Shown here: one piece after another, positions 23,634 through 36,659 of the stretch | Layout: every line of letters begins with the position of its first letter | Position numbering within the stretch: the first letter of the stretch is position 1 | Source: Aphrophora alni | Lineage: Eukaryota > Arthropoda > Insecta > Hemiptera > Aphrophoridae | Length of the DNA stretch: 64,000 nucleotides | Assembly: GCA_963513935.1 (NCBI GenBank) | Contig: OY740774.1 | Coordinates: forward strand, 29,903,949 to 29,967,948 | Reading direction: 5' to 3' | Position numbers and translations under genes: made by a program | Notes under the pieces: model-generated | The model's input: the letters and a program-made list of their open reading frames with translations, nothing else | Told to the model about the DNA's origin: nothing | The model's database searches: none

Positions 23634-23638
<5 letters not shown>

Positions 23639-25416
23639 TATTTCGCTAGCATAAATATTTTCTTTTTTTTGCAATATGTATATATTTTGATCATGAAACC
23701 ATTTATGTGCCTATTTATATTTACGCAAATAGTGAAATCAAAATTGAATTAGAGCTATGATACAAGAGTAAATTTTGTACCTGGTTGACGGAATAAGAAA
23801 TTGCATTCTCCTGCTAGTTAATTTTTTTCTCTTTTAAAAGAAAGGGTAAAGTAGAATTGAAGAACAATTTATTTAATCTGAAACATATGTCGCTAAGACG
23901 ACGTACCGAACTCCGACATTGGGTTCACTAAGTCCAAAGATATTTACTATCTAAGTTTTAGTGATTTGCATAGACATCTGCTGTCAGGTTTCACTGATTT
24001 GTAACTAAATGTTTATGTTTTCGCAAATCTGTTTAAGGGAAACGGTAGTATTTTTAAATTTTGTAGGGAAAGATTTATGAACGCTTTAATTTATTGTAAG
24101 TCTATTAGACTTAACATTTATACTAAATCAATTAGATACATTATTAAGTTTTCTAATCGTCATTTCAAAGTTTATTTTTTATATATTTCTTTAAAAAAAA
24201 AAAAGCTCTAATTATTATTGAATAATCCCCTCTTAAAATAAATTCTAACACCGAACTGGAAGATCACTCATTTATAGTTCTTGAGTTCTAATGTTTGAGG
24301 AAATTAAGGTACATTTATTTCCGTGAAGTACATTGTGAAGATAAAATCAAGATTAACCCCATTTTTGTCCCCTTAGATTATACACTGTTTTAAGTTTTAT
24401 TATACAGAAAAACAAACCTCCCTACAAACTGCCGTAGAAGACTGTGGGTTTATAAACTTTTTTTACAATACTAAAACGCTTTACAATTTATTACTGTATT
24501 ATTGTGTGCACTTGTTAAGTTTGATATATTTATATTTTTTTGTAAAATAAGATTGATGTTGTATATTGAAAGGATATTACCAAAAGTTACCAATTTATTT
24601 TTGTACGTAACTAACTTTTACATTCTAAAAATGGTGCATACATTTGACATACTTTCGTACTTACTAATCACCAAAAAGAATCAGTTCGGTAATTCACAAT
24701 CAGAGAATGAAAATGAACCATATTATACAGGGTCATTGTCAATGTATTTGAAGAAGGGTCAAAGCAAGCTTAGATTGTGACAAACACTTACTAAACGTAA
24801 ATCATATTTGATTGAAATGATGTTTATGGTGAGGTCGGTGAATGTTCATTTATGTTGTTTGTCAATTAATCTTGTATCGCTGTGTTTTATAAGTAAGATT
24901 TTTCACATGGGATTAGGTCATTAGTATTCACATTTTACAAAAAATTTAACAAAATCTGTTCATTAGTTTTATATCACACAAATGGCTAATTTCTTGGTTT
25001 TCTGAACTCGTGAAATGGGCTATTTTTAGAGCTAAATTTACAATGGAGTAATATTTAATGGACATTATTTATAGTCGATTTTGAGACAATCATAATTTTA
25101 TGTTTTGTTTTCTTATGTCAGCTACGTCAAAATTTTTGAACATAATACAACTTTTTTAAATTCGCTATTGGTAAAAATATTTACATACACAAATACTGGG
25201 CACTTAATTGAGTTCTCTTTCAACATGTTGTTATTAAATTTAAACTATCCATTTTCTTGTTTTGTTCCTGCTTGCTTTGAAGCATGTTAGAAGTTTTGTT
25301 AGTGTAATAATATTATTTATAAAGATCTGACATATTTACCTAATAATGGTGCATTGAATGAAAAAAACAGCTGTAGTGAAAAACACAACGAAAGGATTTC
25401 GAAGACGGACATAAGG
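23634..25416. other. AT-rich, nothing recognised
   Basis: Chance ORFs only. Confidence 0.4.
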
Positions 25417-25895
25417 AATTTATAAACACATATAAAAATAATGTCTTTATTTTCAACTAAATATCCATAAGTCTTCCATTTTTTTTTTTTTTTTTACAAT
25501 ATACTGGAAATAGTTGCTAACTGAGAAATAATGGATCAATTTGTATCGAATAATGACTAAAACATGACAATATTTCGTACTTACATAAGTGAAAATATTG
25601 TATAATAATCGGATGACAGTGCTCGAGTTAAAAGCTTATAGAGAGAATAACTGAGAGATTTATATGCACATATAAAAATAATGCCTTTTTAATTGACTAC
25701 AAATCCAAAGTCTTCCATTTGCAATATACTGGAAATAGTTGTTAACTGGGAATTAATTTATCAATTTGTAAAAATAATCACTGAAAAGTGACCAGACTTT
25801 GTACTTACATAAGTTATAAAATTGAATAAAAAGCTGATGAGAATTTCTCTAGTTCTAAGCTTATAGACAGGCCGACTGAGAGGGAAACTTTTATA
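25417..25895. repeat. Tandem duplication, ~240-bp unit
   Basis: CACATATAAAAATAATG begins at 25427 and again at 25667, exactly 240 bp apart. Between them AAGTCTTCCATTT, CAATATACTGGAAATAGTTG, TTGTA, GTACTTACATAAGT and AAGCTTATAGA occur in the same order in both units. Copy 1 has a T17 run (25479-25495) that copy 2 lacks, which shortens copy 2. A third unit seems to start near 25885 but fades. This is an imperfect satellite-like duplication with no coding content. Confidence 0.85.
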
Positions 25896-26191
25896 TATTA
25901 ATAAATATGCCGAATTATAACCAAGAGCTAAATTACTGGAAACGTATTTCAACTTCTAGCTTTCGATTAGTATTAACGAATAATTTAAAACTTCTATTTT
26001 TTTTTAGTACAATTAAAAAATACTTTTTAAAACGTTCCAAAGCGAACAAATATTTAAGGCGAGTCCCAGTACGAGGTGCTTCAGTGACCAGCCTCCAAAT
26101 TGTGGATAAAAGTGAAGAATAGAATTTAGTATAAAGATGAATAACAAATATAATCAACATAATCAGAATCCAAATAAGCCATCTTGTTCTA
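25896..26191. other. AT-rich, two opposing short ORFs
   Basis: Plus 25907-26122 and minus 25933-26220 overlap; neither shows a motif. Confidence 0.35.
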
Positions 26192-26724
26192 TACAGGGTG
26201 TTCATAAATTGTTTGACCAATTTTCAGGACGTGGCAGGGGACATTAAAAGACACAAAACAGTGTATATAAACGTATATCCTAAAACTATCCCTTTTCCAT
26301 CTGTCCGCCATGTTTTGTTTTTCAAGAATAAAATATTTCCTCAAAACAAATAAAGGTATCAACACCACAATTTTTAGAACTATTATAACGTTAATTTATA
26401 CATTGTCCAAAGAGTTACAATTATCGGTTTCAAAGTGATAGCCATTTATAATTATTATTTCTCAGTAAATTTTATCATTTAAAATTACCGCCATTTTGAA
26501 ACAGTTAAGAGACAATTTAAGTTTTTTTAAACTACAAATGAATAGTATAATACATTCTTCAAAATGTCTCTTTTGATTAAATCTGAAGTTATGTCTTCTT
26601 ATTAAAAAAAAAAAAAAAAAAAAAAAAACTCAAACTAACAAACAAAAAGAATTTTAGGACTTATGTTTCTGAAATAATTTTTCATGCCGCGAAATTTAAC
26701 AAATCATTTTGTGATCACCCTGCA
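26192..26724. mobile_element. 533-bp non-autonomous TIR element
   Basis: The left end TACAGGGTGTTCATAAATTG (26192) and the reverse complement of the right end, TGCAGGGTGATCACAAAATG, match over ~20 bp, with a weaker match beyond. TA dinucleotides flank both ends (26190-26191 and 26725-26726), fitting TA target-site duplication as in Tc1/mariner-like elements. The interior has no ORF and carries an A25 run (26604-26628). A possible left-end relative (TACAGTGTGTTCCAAAA) occurs at ~57562. Confidence 0.7.
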
Positions 26725-28150
26725 TATATTTGGTATGGAAACCTAAAAGAGGCGTACATAGAGGCGCTTGCACGGATACTGAAACTAAAAAAGCATAACA
26801 CTTTAAATGATTAATGTGTGTTTTACAAGTTTGATTATTTTTGATATTGATAATTTTTAAGACAAAATGTTACTAATTATTAAAATTAATATTCGAATGA
26901 TGTAGTTTTTATAGTATATTTAATCATAAACATATGTTTAGTAGCACTTAAATAAAATCATTTCAAATAGTTTTGATTTTCTTATTTGGCATTCTAAGTA
27001 ATCCAAATTTATTGTTATATTGTTATATTTCCAAACAAACAAATTACATAAAGTCTGACTTTGCAGTCGAATTTATGTATATAAAAAAGTGTCAGTATAT
27101 AGTTTTGTTATTTTGAATGATAGATTATCCAGTTCATTACCAAGTTGGAACTGTGTGTAAGTGAGCACTTTGAAACTTTAGCAACATATTGTACTCTCCA
27201 CTTATGTGTTTCCAGTGAATTTAACAATAATTTAAAATTTTCCCTAGCTCAAGTATCAAAAGTAGTCTTAATGTCATGAGAAAATGGAAGTTAGCTATGA
27301 GGGGAGGGCGGATACTTGAATTTTTTTATTTATTTTAAAAGCATACTTTGGATAGACTTAGTATATGAATTGCTATCTTCAGTAGTTAGGTCTTCATAAA
27401 ATGTACATACTAGTACCTATATGAAGAAGGTTTAAGAACAAATAATGAAACTGATGAGGGTTGATAGAAAGGGTAGAAATAAACCGTGCAGTTTTAATAA
27501 AAAAGTAGGAAGAGAGAGAAGTTGGTGAAACATACAGTTGTAAATTAATATTTATCTTGAATCATATTACTAAAGATTATTACCAACAATTTTAATGTAA
27601 CAACCAAAATCAATTACATAATAATAACATTTACATTCCTCTCTCTTAAAAAACTTTTTTGTTTCACTGTCAAAGTTCCTGGTTTACATTGTAAGAAATG
27701 ATATTTTATATTATTTAGGTGAATGGAATAATATATACAACTATAATATACTATTATAACAATTGTATTTTCATGCGATTTATTTTATTTACCTGGTACG
27801 TTAAAAAAATCGAAAAAAAAGTTTGTTTGTTTCCACATAGAAATACCTGCAATCATACCAGAAAAAAATGTAATAAATGAGAGCATCAATTATTCAATAC
27901 GTAGCTGACATAAATGTCAACACGTTGAGACATTGAGGAATATTACTACTTCTGAAGGTTCTGCAGGAAAAGAATGGCTGGCGACCTAGAACCTATTGTA
28001 ACAATAACACCTAACAAATAAGAATTTGTCCTAAATTTTGAAAGATAAATCTCGTTTAACACTTGAGTGACGTGAAGTAAAGATATACTCAGCACGAAAC
28101 TGTTTTACTAAACTGATAAGACGAGATTTCTTTTCACGTGTTTATTTATA
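26725..28150. other. AT-rich, nothing recognised
   Basis: No feature identified. Confidence 0.4.
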
Positions 28151-28186
28151 GTTTTATCGACCTTGGCCTATACAAGGTCATCATTG
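28151..28186 (-). repeat. Decayed retroelement end, hammerhead-like hairpin
   Basis: On the minus strand: AATGATGACCTTG, a short loop, CAAGGTCGATAAAA. The 7-bp hairpin GACCTTG/CAAGGTC sits between TGATGA and an A-rich GAAA-like element. The core is mutated, so it is likely a dead copy. Confidence 0.35.
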
Positions 28187-29377
28187 CACCGCGGAGTCTG
28201 ATATCTTAATTAAAATGTTTGTTGCAACCGTAATCGTTTATAAGATGTTAAAAATTTGATTCATAGCCAGAAATTATTGTAAAAAGTAATATTTGTCAAA
28301 TGTATTTAACTTCTGAGTAATGCTCATAATTACAATCGATTAAACCTACTTTTGAATTATTTATACAATTTATTTCTTTTAATAACAGTCCTTAATTGAT
28401 ATTTATAATTCCTATACTATGTCATAATATAATTTTAACTTGATGCAACTATAGGAAGTACGGAACTTCATATTTTTAACTCCTTTATCTCTTAAACGAA
28501 TAAGTATATTTAAAAATACCCTAGACTAAAAATATTTTCTAATTCAGTGTAAAATCTACAAACACCATACAGTTTTAAAATTAGCTGTCATATTTGGAAA
28601 TGGTTGCGACTCTTGCAAATTTGGATAACAAAATTTTCAATTACATAAAGCATTAACGAAAATCTCGATTTAAAATTTGTCAACCGATAAATAGTTTAAT
28701 ATATATCAATAATTGCAACTAGATAAAATGATGAAACAGTAAATTAATAATTTCTTATAGCTACACTACGAAAGGCGAGCAATTCAAGATTTATTTATTA
28801 CTTAGGAGAACAGACAATAAAAAAATTGAGAACGAAAAATTTGTATTGATTGATGGGTTGAATAGATGGTGTCTAAAACATATATTTAAATCAAATATTG
28901 AGTTGAAAGTTGAATCGAGGGCAAAATGTGTTTATAAAAATTAAAGGGACTTTTGATTAAAGTATTATAAGTTGTACCAGTAAAAGTATAATTTTTTTTT
29001 TCAAATCACTAAATGAAAGAAAAGTTGCAATTTTCCACAACAGTCACTTTATTCGGAATAAGACGATGACTCATTTCATAAGTAAATATCTTTTTGTTAC
29101 ATGTGCACACATCTATTTGGTACATGCGAGGTAATTATGATATGTTTTCATACAAATACCTGTTACTTCTTTTCATTTTGTTCTATAATAGAAAATGATT
29201 CAGATATAATATATGCCTAAGTAAATGCATAGATTAAACATTGATGTGAATAATAATTTATTTACCAAAAGAACTTTGATTGACACAGACCTGAATTTTA
29301 CTAAATAACTTTGAGGTTATATTTATACTTGTTAAGAAAATAAGAGGCCCGAAGAGAGTGAATATAACGAAGGGTGA
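28187..29377. other. AT-rich, nothing recognised
   Basis: No feature identified. Confidence 0.4.
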
Positions 29378-29734
29378 AGAGGTGGATCAAAGAAATCACA
29401 TTTCAAAAAGAAGGAGAGTATGAGAGATAATTCCCCCAGACTCCACAGTAGAGAATTACTCTACCTAATTGGACACCACAAATACATTAAAAGTGGAGAT
29501 TTACCCCAATGAATATCCAGAGAAGACTATCGTGCAGGAATGTACAAAGAGGTAGATGATTGATGTAGACGAGATACACACCCTTCATGTGCTGCACTTT
29601 CTAATGTAGTGGCTGGAGCTGATCTATAGACGAGAGTTCCCAGTCTTAAAAAAGTATGGAGGTACATTAGATGTCTATTGGTTACCATATTTACTACTAC
29701 TTGGTATTCTTATACATCCAACCATATAAAATAA
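29378..29734 (+). pseudogene. Decayed coding-like stretch, unidentified
   Basis: One plus frame runs 118 codons with only three internal stops (TGA 29510, TGA 29561, TAG 29627) before TAA at 29732, fewer than expected for sequence this AT-rich. The segments read like protein: SRELLYLIGHHKYIKSGD before the first stop, ISREDYRAGMYKEVDD between the first two, THPSCAALSNVVAGADL before the third. A neighbouring frame at 29316-29410 is also open. I recognise no domain. A degenerate transposon or gene copy is the likeliest reading; chance remains possible. Confidence 0.35.
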
Positions 29735-30338
29735 AATTCGACAAAAACAGATACATGCTACAACAGAGTTTTTTGTCTACATCGGAAACAAGTCAACTGG
29801 ATTACTTCGATAAATCCGAGGTAAGCTAGGATGGATAAAATTATGGAATAATTAAACTATTGTTCAATTTAATTCAATAAGCATTTTACATTGAAGCTTT
29901 ATTATTCAAACTGTTAAACCATGTCTATATTTTGATGACTTTCTGTTGTCTGATCTATAGGGGAATTTCATAATGATTTTTAAATTTTATGTTTTTAAAA
30001 GTGAGACAAAAATGGCTTTACTACAATGCCTATTTAAAAAAAAAAACTTAATTATATTGTTGGCCTAAATAATTAATTCATCAGATATGTTTTACGCTAA
30101 ACCAATTCGACAATCTGACTGGTTTTACGCTAATTTAATAATAATCTTGAAAAGTATATGTCATAAGAATAAAACCCAAATGTTCAATATAATTCAAATT
30201 AGCTCTAATTATTTTGTAAAAATTATATGAATTTATTACATATATAATTGGTTATATTATATAAAAATTTGTTTAAAGAAATAAATTCAATATTGTTTAC
30301 ACTGATGACCGACGGTACTTGATAGAATTCCATTTTAA
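29735..30338. other. AT-rich, nothing recognised
   Basis: No feature identified. Confidence 0.4.
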
Positions 30339-30544
30339 CAAATATAACACAATTTTTCTTTTGTAAAATTCTATAATTTATTTGGTATAGCCGACCATGG
30401 TTTCGCTAGTTACGGCATTGACGAGGCTCTTACAAGACTGACATGTCTTGTAAGAGCCTCGTCAATGCCGCAACTGGCGAAACCATGGTCGGCTAGACCA
30501 AATAAATTATAGAATTTAAAAAAAGAAAAATTGTGTTTTATTTG
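30339..30544. mobile_element. Near-perfect foldback element, 206 bp
   Basis: Left arm 30339-30438 and right arm 30445-30544 are ~95% complementary across ~100 bp, with only a 6-base loop (TGACAT). The inner ~60 bp of each arm are GC-richer and nearly identical: GCCGACCATGGTTTCGC, CATTGACGAGGCTCTTACAAGAC. A possible TTTAA direct duplication flanks it (30334-30338, 30545-30549). As RNA it would form a very long hairpin. No coding capacity. Classed as a foldback MITE; a hairpin small-RNA precursor is the alternative. Confidence 0.85.
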
Positions 30545-32640
30545 TTTAAATAAATTAAAAATTAAAAGTAGAAGGCAACGAACATTTTCAAAGTTTTATT
30601 TAATTTATGTAATTAAAATTTAGTGGACTTGTACTATTCTTGGTTCTTTGTTGTTGTTTTTTCTTACTTTTATGTTTAATATTTGTAGAATATAGAAAGT
30701 ATAAGAAAAAAAATGTTTTGTTAAAATGCCTACATAGCTTTGTACAGTCATTGTTGTGTAAATTCTTAGATTTAAATACGTAACGAGGATGTGATTTGCC
30801 TTGCATAGAAAGATCTTCTGCAACACAAATTTCACTCACATAATCATCGTAGATTCAACTTCTTGAAATTTTAACATAGTATCTCTTATCAGCAAAATAT
30901 GAAAAGTTTACTATTTAGTGATTTTCAAGATTATGCAAATAGATATTTCGATTTGTAATGATAGACGCTTTAAGAAAATAGAATTACGTACTAAACATTT
31001 TTATTTTTTTTCAAAATTATTTAATGTAATATTTCCAAAACATTTTCATCTTCTTTAAAAATTAAATCCCTTTAATTAAAAAAAAAAAAAAAGTTTTTTA
31101 TATTACTTTAGCAAAAGTTGTCATGTGTTAGGTTAGGCGAGTCTACAGTATAAATATATAACCTTGCATACCCTCGGCTGATCGATAAACATAGACTAAG
31201 TCCATATGCTGATACAGTACAATAACGTAAGTAATTACACAGATAACGTACATGAATGACATAACAACTTTGCAATTTGTTTACTTCCTTATTTGTAAAT
31301 TACCTAATAATATGTTTAAGTCCAATTAAACAAAGAACATGAGTCTACTGTCGTGTAAACCACGGAATTAGCAAAATCATTTCTTTACCTTGGTTTTAAT
31401 TAAACAATATTTGGTTCGATACCAACTTCTCTGACTAATCATCAATTATTACGAAAATGAAATGGATTCTATTTGTAAAAAGTGGTCTTTAATTTTCAAA
31501 AAAGTTCGTACTTTGATTTTTATTGATAGAAACAAGAAATTTTGAAATTGATAGAAAGAAAATGTAATTTGTAACAACATATTGGTTTTTGAGATTAAAT
31601 AAAGTGAAATTTGAAATTTTAGTGTTAAAACCTTTAAGAAAATATGTATAAATAAGTGAAATGTAAGACTTTATGACTGGAATTATATCCAATAAGCAAA
31701 CACCATGTTTAACAAAATAAAAAATATATTAATTAAACAAGTATTGATTGGAAGGAATTATAATAAAGCAGAGTGTCTTTAGATAAACATTATACAAACT
31801 TTCCACTACCTTTCAAATACCCACGTACGTTCATAAAACCAAAAGCTATAAAACCGGAAAATTTCAATACTTATTTCCTCCATGATTTATAGTCAGAAGA
31901 TATTATTTAAAAAATTTAAATGATCCATGAATTGCTCAAACTGATTCTTATCAAATCTTTATAGAAAAGCAGTGTATCAATTTGGACGTAAAATTACCCA
32001 CAGTTAGTTCGTAATTTTAAAATAATACAATGTCTATTTTAATTTTAAATTATTATCAAAATATTTTTGTTTATTTAATTAGAATTATTACTAGTAATTT
32101 TTCTCCCTGATTTAGGCTATGAACGTTTATAACAATAAATTGCATTTATTTTAGAATTATTTTAATAGAAATAAATACTGGGCATAACTTTTGAGATGAT
32201 ATACTTGACAAAATAAAACATAAACATAAATTTTCAGAAATATTACGTTTATTTTTTCAAACTATTCTTAACTACAAAGTTGCCATTTTCAGTGATGCAA
32301 GTGCTACATTTTTTTTTTTAATTAATTTATTACAGTGTTAAACCCCGTTATGTACAAAACGTTCATTTTACTTGTAAACCGATTACACTCCAACCAATAA
32401 TATTTAGGAGATGGTGAAAAAGATGTATTGTGTACTTTGTTTTGTGCAAACTGTAAGCAAAGCAATTTGACTATATTGTTATAACAAATTATAAAAAAAG
32501 TTTGTGCTTTTGTCTTATGACAGGTAAAAAAATTGTAATGAATTTAAAATCTTTTTTTGATTAGTTTGTTTTTGTTTTTAGAAATTTAAGTAAGTTATTT
32601 AGGTAGGAAATAATATGATTTAGAAAATATTGTCCGTGTT
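30545..32640. other. AT-rich, nothing recognised
   Basis: Includes a TTAGG dimer at ~31128 and chance minus ORFs at 30600-30839 and 31489-31692. Confidence 0.4.
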
Positions 32641-32880
32641 GTTGACTAATTGTATAGGGACACAATTCCACTCCACCTAAATGGAGGAATTAGGTCATTG
32701 ACCAGGCTAATGTCTTGGGTCAATGCCATTGGTTGAACAAATCACAGGAAGTAGTGGGGAAAGGACCTCACTTGTATAACTGTTTATAATATTTATAGAA
32801 TTAGTGTTTGTTTAATACTCTACGTCTGAAGATGGTAACTATGTTACTGAAATGTACATTAAGAAATAAGTTTTCTTTTA
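32641..32880 (+). mobile_element. Retroelement-end relic with three hairpins
   Basis: Two inverted repeats lie close together: AATTCCACTCCA/TGGAGGAATT at ~32663-32690 and CATTGACC/GGGTCAATG at ~32695-32724. Then comes CTGAAGATGGTAACTATG..TTACTGAAATGTACAT (32826-32859), the same hairpin plan and stem II as the motif at 22049-22100, but with no complementary outer stem. It looks like the decayed end of a Penelope-like or similar element. Confidence 0.4.
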
Positions 32881-34660
32881 TTGGATTGTGGTATTGAGTG
32901 TTTGATTTTAATCTTTAAGTTCGTCACAGTGTGCTCAAAAGTGTAATGTTAATAGTTCTGCATTACAGAACGTGAATATTTTATTTTTAACAAGATATTT
33001 TACAAAGTAATCCTTCAAGTCCTTACGAGGTTCAACAAAACAAATATTACATACTATAATTTTACAGCTCTTAAAATTTCAGCAAAACGTAGAAATAAAT
33101 TTTTTCCTCCTCAAAATTGTACAAATTATTTAAGTTAATTAATTACAGGAATTAATAATTAAAAATGAAAATTCGGTGGTTCAGTGTTCAAAACTAATTG
33201 AAATAAACAGAGTCACTTTACCAGGTATTAAATTTTCGTCAGTATAAAGTTTTATGGTTTTAATTCATACTGTTCTTCTTTGCTTTCGTTTTACCTTCAC
33301 TTAAGTAAAACAAAAGGTAAAGGCTTTGCAAGCCACCATGTTGAACTGTTGAGGGATATCTAGTCAATTAATTCAACCAGATGGATGGGAAGTTTGATAT
33401 GAAATGGATTGCTGGCTTGCTTAATGTGATTAGGCGATCTTTGTCACATAACACATTAATCAGCTGTTTGTATGTCAAGTAGTAACAGCACTGAACAGTG
33501 CTGCACCCTGTCCAGCAATTATACTACTACGAAGGGTGTTATTGTACTTTACAATAATGTTTTATTTAGAATTAAATATATAATTAAGTGTCGTTATCAT
33601 TGATATGTTAGTTTAAAGGGTAGAGTTATGCAGAATTTTACACATTGTCATAAAATGCAATATTTCTACACAAATATTTCCTTAAAGGGAGGCATATCGC
33701 ATCACAAGGTAAGAGGATCGAGTTGTTGTGTAACCAAGGGTGAAATTATGTTTGGTACTGATTTATAGACAACCTTGGGTAAGCCGATAGTTGCTGAATT
33801 TACTGTGCCGAATCCTTATATTTTATCCTTTTATTTCACTTTTAATATTTCAAAACTTTCCATAATATTTATTTAACCACTTTATCCATTAACCTCATAA
33901 TATCGTACAATTTTAAATTTATTTTTTAATTTATCTCACGGAACTATTAATCTCAATTTTAAATGATTAATAGATAGTAAGTTCACACAGTAGGCGGCAA
34001 CAGATGGTGCAACAGATTGTTTCATTAATCACGTATTATGCAAGGATTATTATTTATCATTTTGCTCCTGGCGAACGACAGATCCTAGGTAAATAATTGT
34101 AATTTCTGACTATTGTCCGATAATTCAGACAACGAAATCGGAAACTCCACTCTTACCAGTTATAACACTTTGTTTTTCCACAACAATGCCTACTAGTAGG
34201 AGATATCTCATATAGTCAGGTATTATTCACATATGTTTTAGAACGATCTTTTATAAACAAGTATTTGATTGAGCGGGGAATGAAGGCAGTTCATAGAAGT
34301 CAAAGTTGTTATTAGATATGGACCGACCAAATTATGAACATTACCAAATTATTAGATATGGTTACAACATTTAGTGTACACTATTTACAATATTCAAATT
34401 GAAATGGTAATTATTTTAAACGTAATAATAATTCATTAATGGCTCACGTTGGACTTGAATTAGTGGAAACCAAATAGTGTTCAGTTTCGCCAAAACAAAA
34501 ATTATTTTATAGTTGTATATCATGACACTTAGGTAAGACAAATTATCATAACTGACGCCAGATGATCCCTCCTGAGATTATAGCCAATTTTGTTGGATCT
34601 TGACTGAAAAATCGGTTTGTTCGATTATGAAAGTATACTTAAATATAAATATTCAATATT
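32881..34660. other. AT-rich with one perfect hairpin
   Basis: CAGCACTG-AA-CAGTGCTG at 33487-33504 is a perfect 8-bp hairpin in a slightly GC-richer 33330-33540 pocket. No gene. Confidence 0.4.
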
Positions 34661-35240
34661 ATGGATGTGAAAAGTAAATCCTGTACAAGTAACTTTGAAT
34701 ATATTTCCAAACGTCTTGTCCACCCCCCCCCCCCATCTGTTCCCTCTCTATTTCTCTTACACACCTTTCTTTCTTCCTTACGCTCTCTAAGTGAGTCACT
34801 TCTTCTCTCTTTCTCAAACCCTATTAATTCATTGTATCCAACATCCCTTTCTATCTTTCATTCTATCTCTATCTTTCATTCACCACTAAATCGTTTTCCC
34901 TCTCTTTCCACCCATTATTAACTCTACTTTACTCAATAACCTTTCTTATCCCCTCTCTCTCCTCTCTCTCCCTACCTTTCGTACGCTCTATTGTACCATC
35001 TATCTCACTCTTTCTCGCCCTCCACCACCTATCTCACGCTTTCATCGACCTCCTATTCCATCTGCCTTTATTCTATATTTTATCTCACCACCAACCCTTT
35101 TTACCTCTTTTTTCTCACTTCCTTCCTTAACTAATCCACCCCTATGCTATTGCTTCTCTCTCTATCTCTCTTTGTCCCCTTATCCACTCTTTAACACTTC
35201 TATCTCCACATGTTGTCCCATACCATTCCTACCCTCTTAA
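34661..35240. repeat. Degenerate polypyrimidine tract
   Basis: About 580 bp almost entirely of C and T on the plus strand, beginning with a C-run near 34722 and grading into the pure CT array. It looks like an old, mutated extension of the microsatellite. The plus ORF at 34661-34921 is a by-product. Confidence 0.85.
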
Positions 35241-35458
<218 letters not shown>

Positions 35459-36413
35459 ACCCGTGTGTCCTCTTCACTTTCACATTGTCTCTAAATAAGT
35501 CATGCAATATTACATAACTTGGTTTTGATTCAATTATTTTCAATCGTAGTCATAATCTTTCTTTACAGACTTTACGTTCTAATTATTCAAAATTATAATT
35601 ACTAAAAAATAATAAAAATTATTTGTTGTGGCCAGAATATGTCTTTTTATTTAGATATGAAATGAATTTGACATAAAATTTCAATTTGGAATATGAAAAA
35701 ATAACAACAGCCAAATCTGTATATAATATACAATATTCTCTTCATTATTTTGGAATATAACCGATAACAGATGCCTATAATCCATTATAAAATTTAAACT
35801 CAGCGATTAAAATACTGAACTTATGTTTTAAAAAAAATGTAACTTTAAATACCAATTTAAATTTAACAGTTTATTTGAACACATAAGACCATTTGTTATG
35901 TTATACTGAACTCTTATAAATTGATCTCCATTTCAGTTATATCTCTGGAGACAATATACATTTTACTTTATAACGAAATTAATTTAATTTTCAAGATGCC
36001 TATAATCAAATATTTCACTATATTCCCCTCCTACGTTAAATGCAAATTTCAGCAACTCAGAAGTGCTCTTGAACTGTGATGCATTACCACGTTTGCAGCC
36101 GAGAGATGCCTCTGTCCTTGAGTCAATATTGAACATTACTTTACTCTCTAGTCGGAAAGACAGAGGGTTCAAAAGATAGACTTTGCGGGGGTTTTAATTT
36201 ACACTTTACTTAATTCAACCATCGGTTCTGTAAAAGCGTACTTGAGGCCTGATAGAAATTATTTTCTAATAGTTTATTTTTATATGTAACATTTTAGTAC
36301 AAACATATATTTAATTATTTCAACAATATACGTCCTTTAGATTTATTGATTTTTTTTATTTGTTGATATGCGAATTCATTAAAATCTTTTACATAATTAC
36401 CTTTATATACTGG
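35459..36413. other. AT-rich with one weak minus ORF
   Basis: Minus 35984-36172 (62 codons; contains FNIDSRTEASLGCKRG and SELLKFAFNVGGEYSE) lies in a GC-richer patch and is more protein-like than most chance frames. It lacks any motif I know and has no convincing splice sites. Confidence 0.3.
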
Positions 36414-36559
36414 CTCAAAACTGGAAGCTCGCGGAGACAATCATGGACTGAAAAAGACTTGATGAGAGCTTCTTTACAAGCGGTCAAAGATGGTGGAAGA
36501 TCAAATGTACAGATGATGCTAACGGCATTTCCAGGTCGACTCTTAGAAATCGGACATGA
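36414..36559 (+). pseudogene. Pipsqueak-type HTH relic with frameshift
   Basis: The plus frame gives SRRQSWTEKDLMRA then LQAVKDGGRS, matching the start of the pipsqueak (psq) helix-turn-helix: W-[TS]-E-x-DL---A--AV--G--S. Just after it the expected last helix, G-I-S-R-S-T-L-R-N-R, appears in a different frame from 36524 and stops at TGA 36557-36559. One small indel therefore breaks the domain. Psq domains bind DNA in chromatin regulators and in pogo/Tigger-like and other insect transposases. With no DDE core or BTB domain nearby and repeat sequence following, a transposon-derived relic is likeliest. The open frame continuing to 36884 after the break is probably incidental. Confidence 0.6.
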
Positions 36560-36659
36560 TTCTAACTTAGTCATACCACACATTACCTACAGATCCCTCT
36601 CTAAATCTCTTATATCTTTTTTCTATAAAGTTATGAATAGAAGTTATAGTTATATCCGA

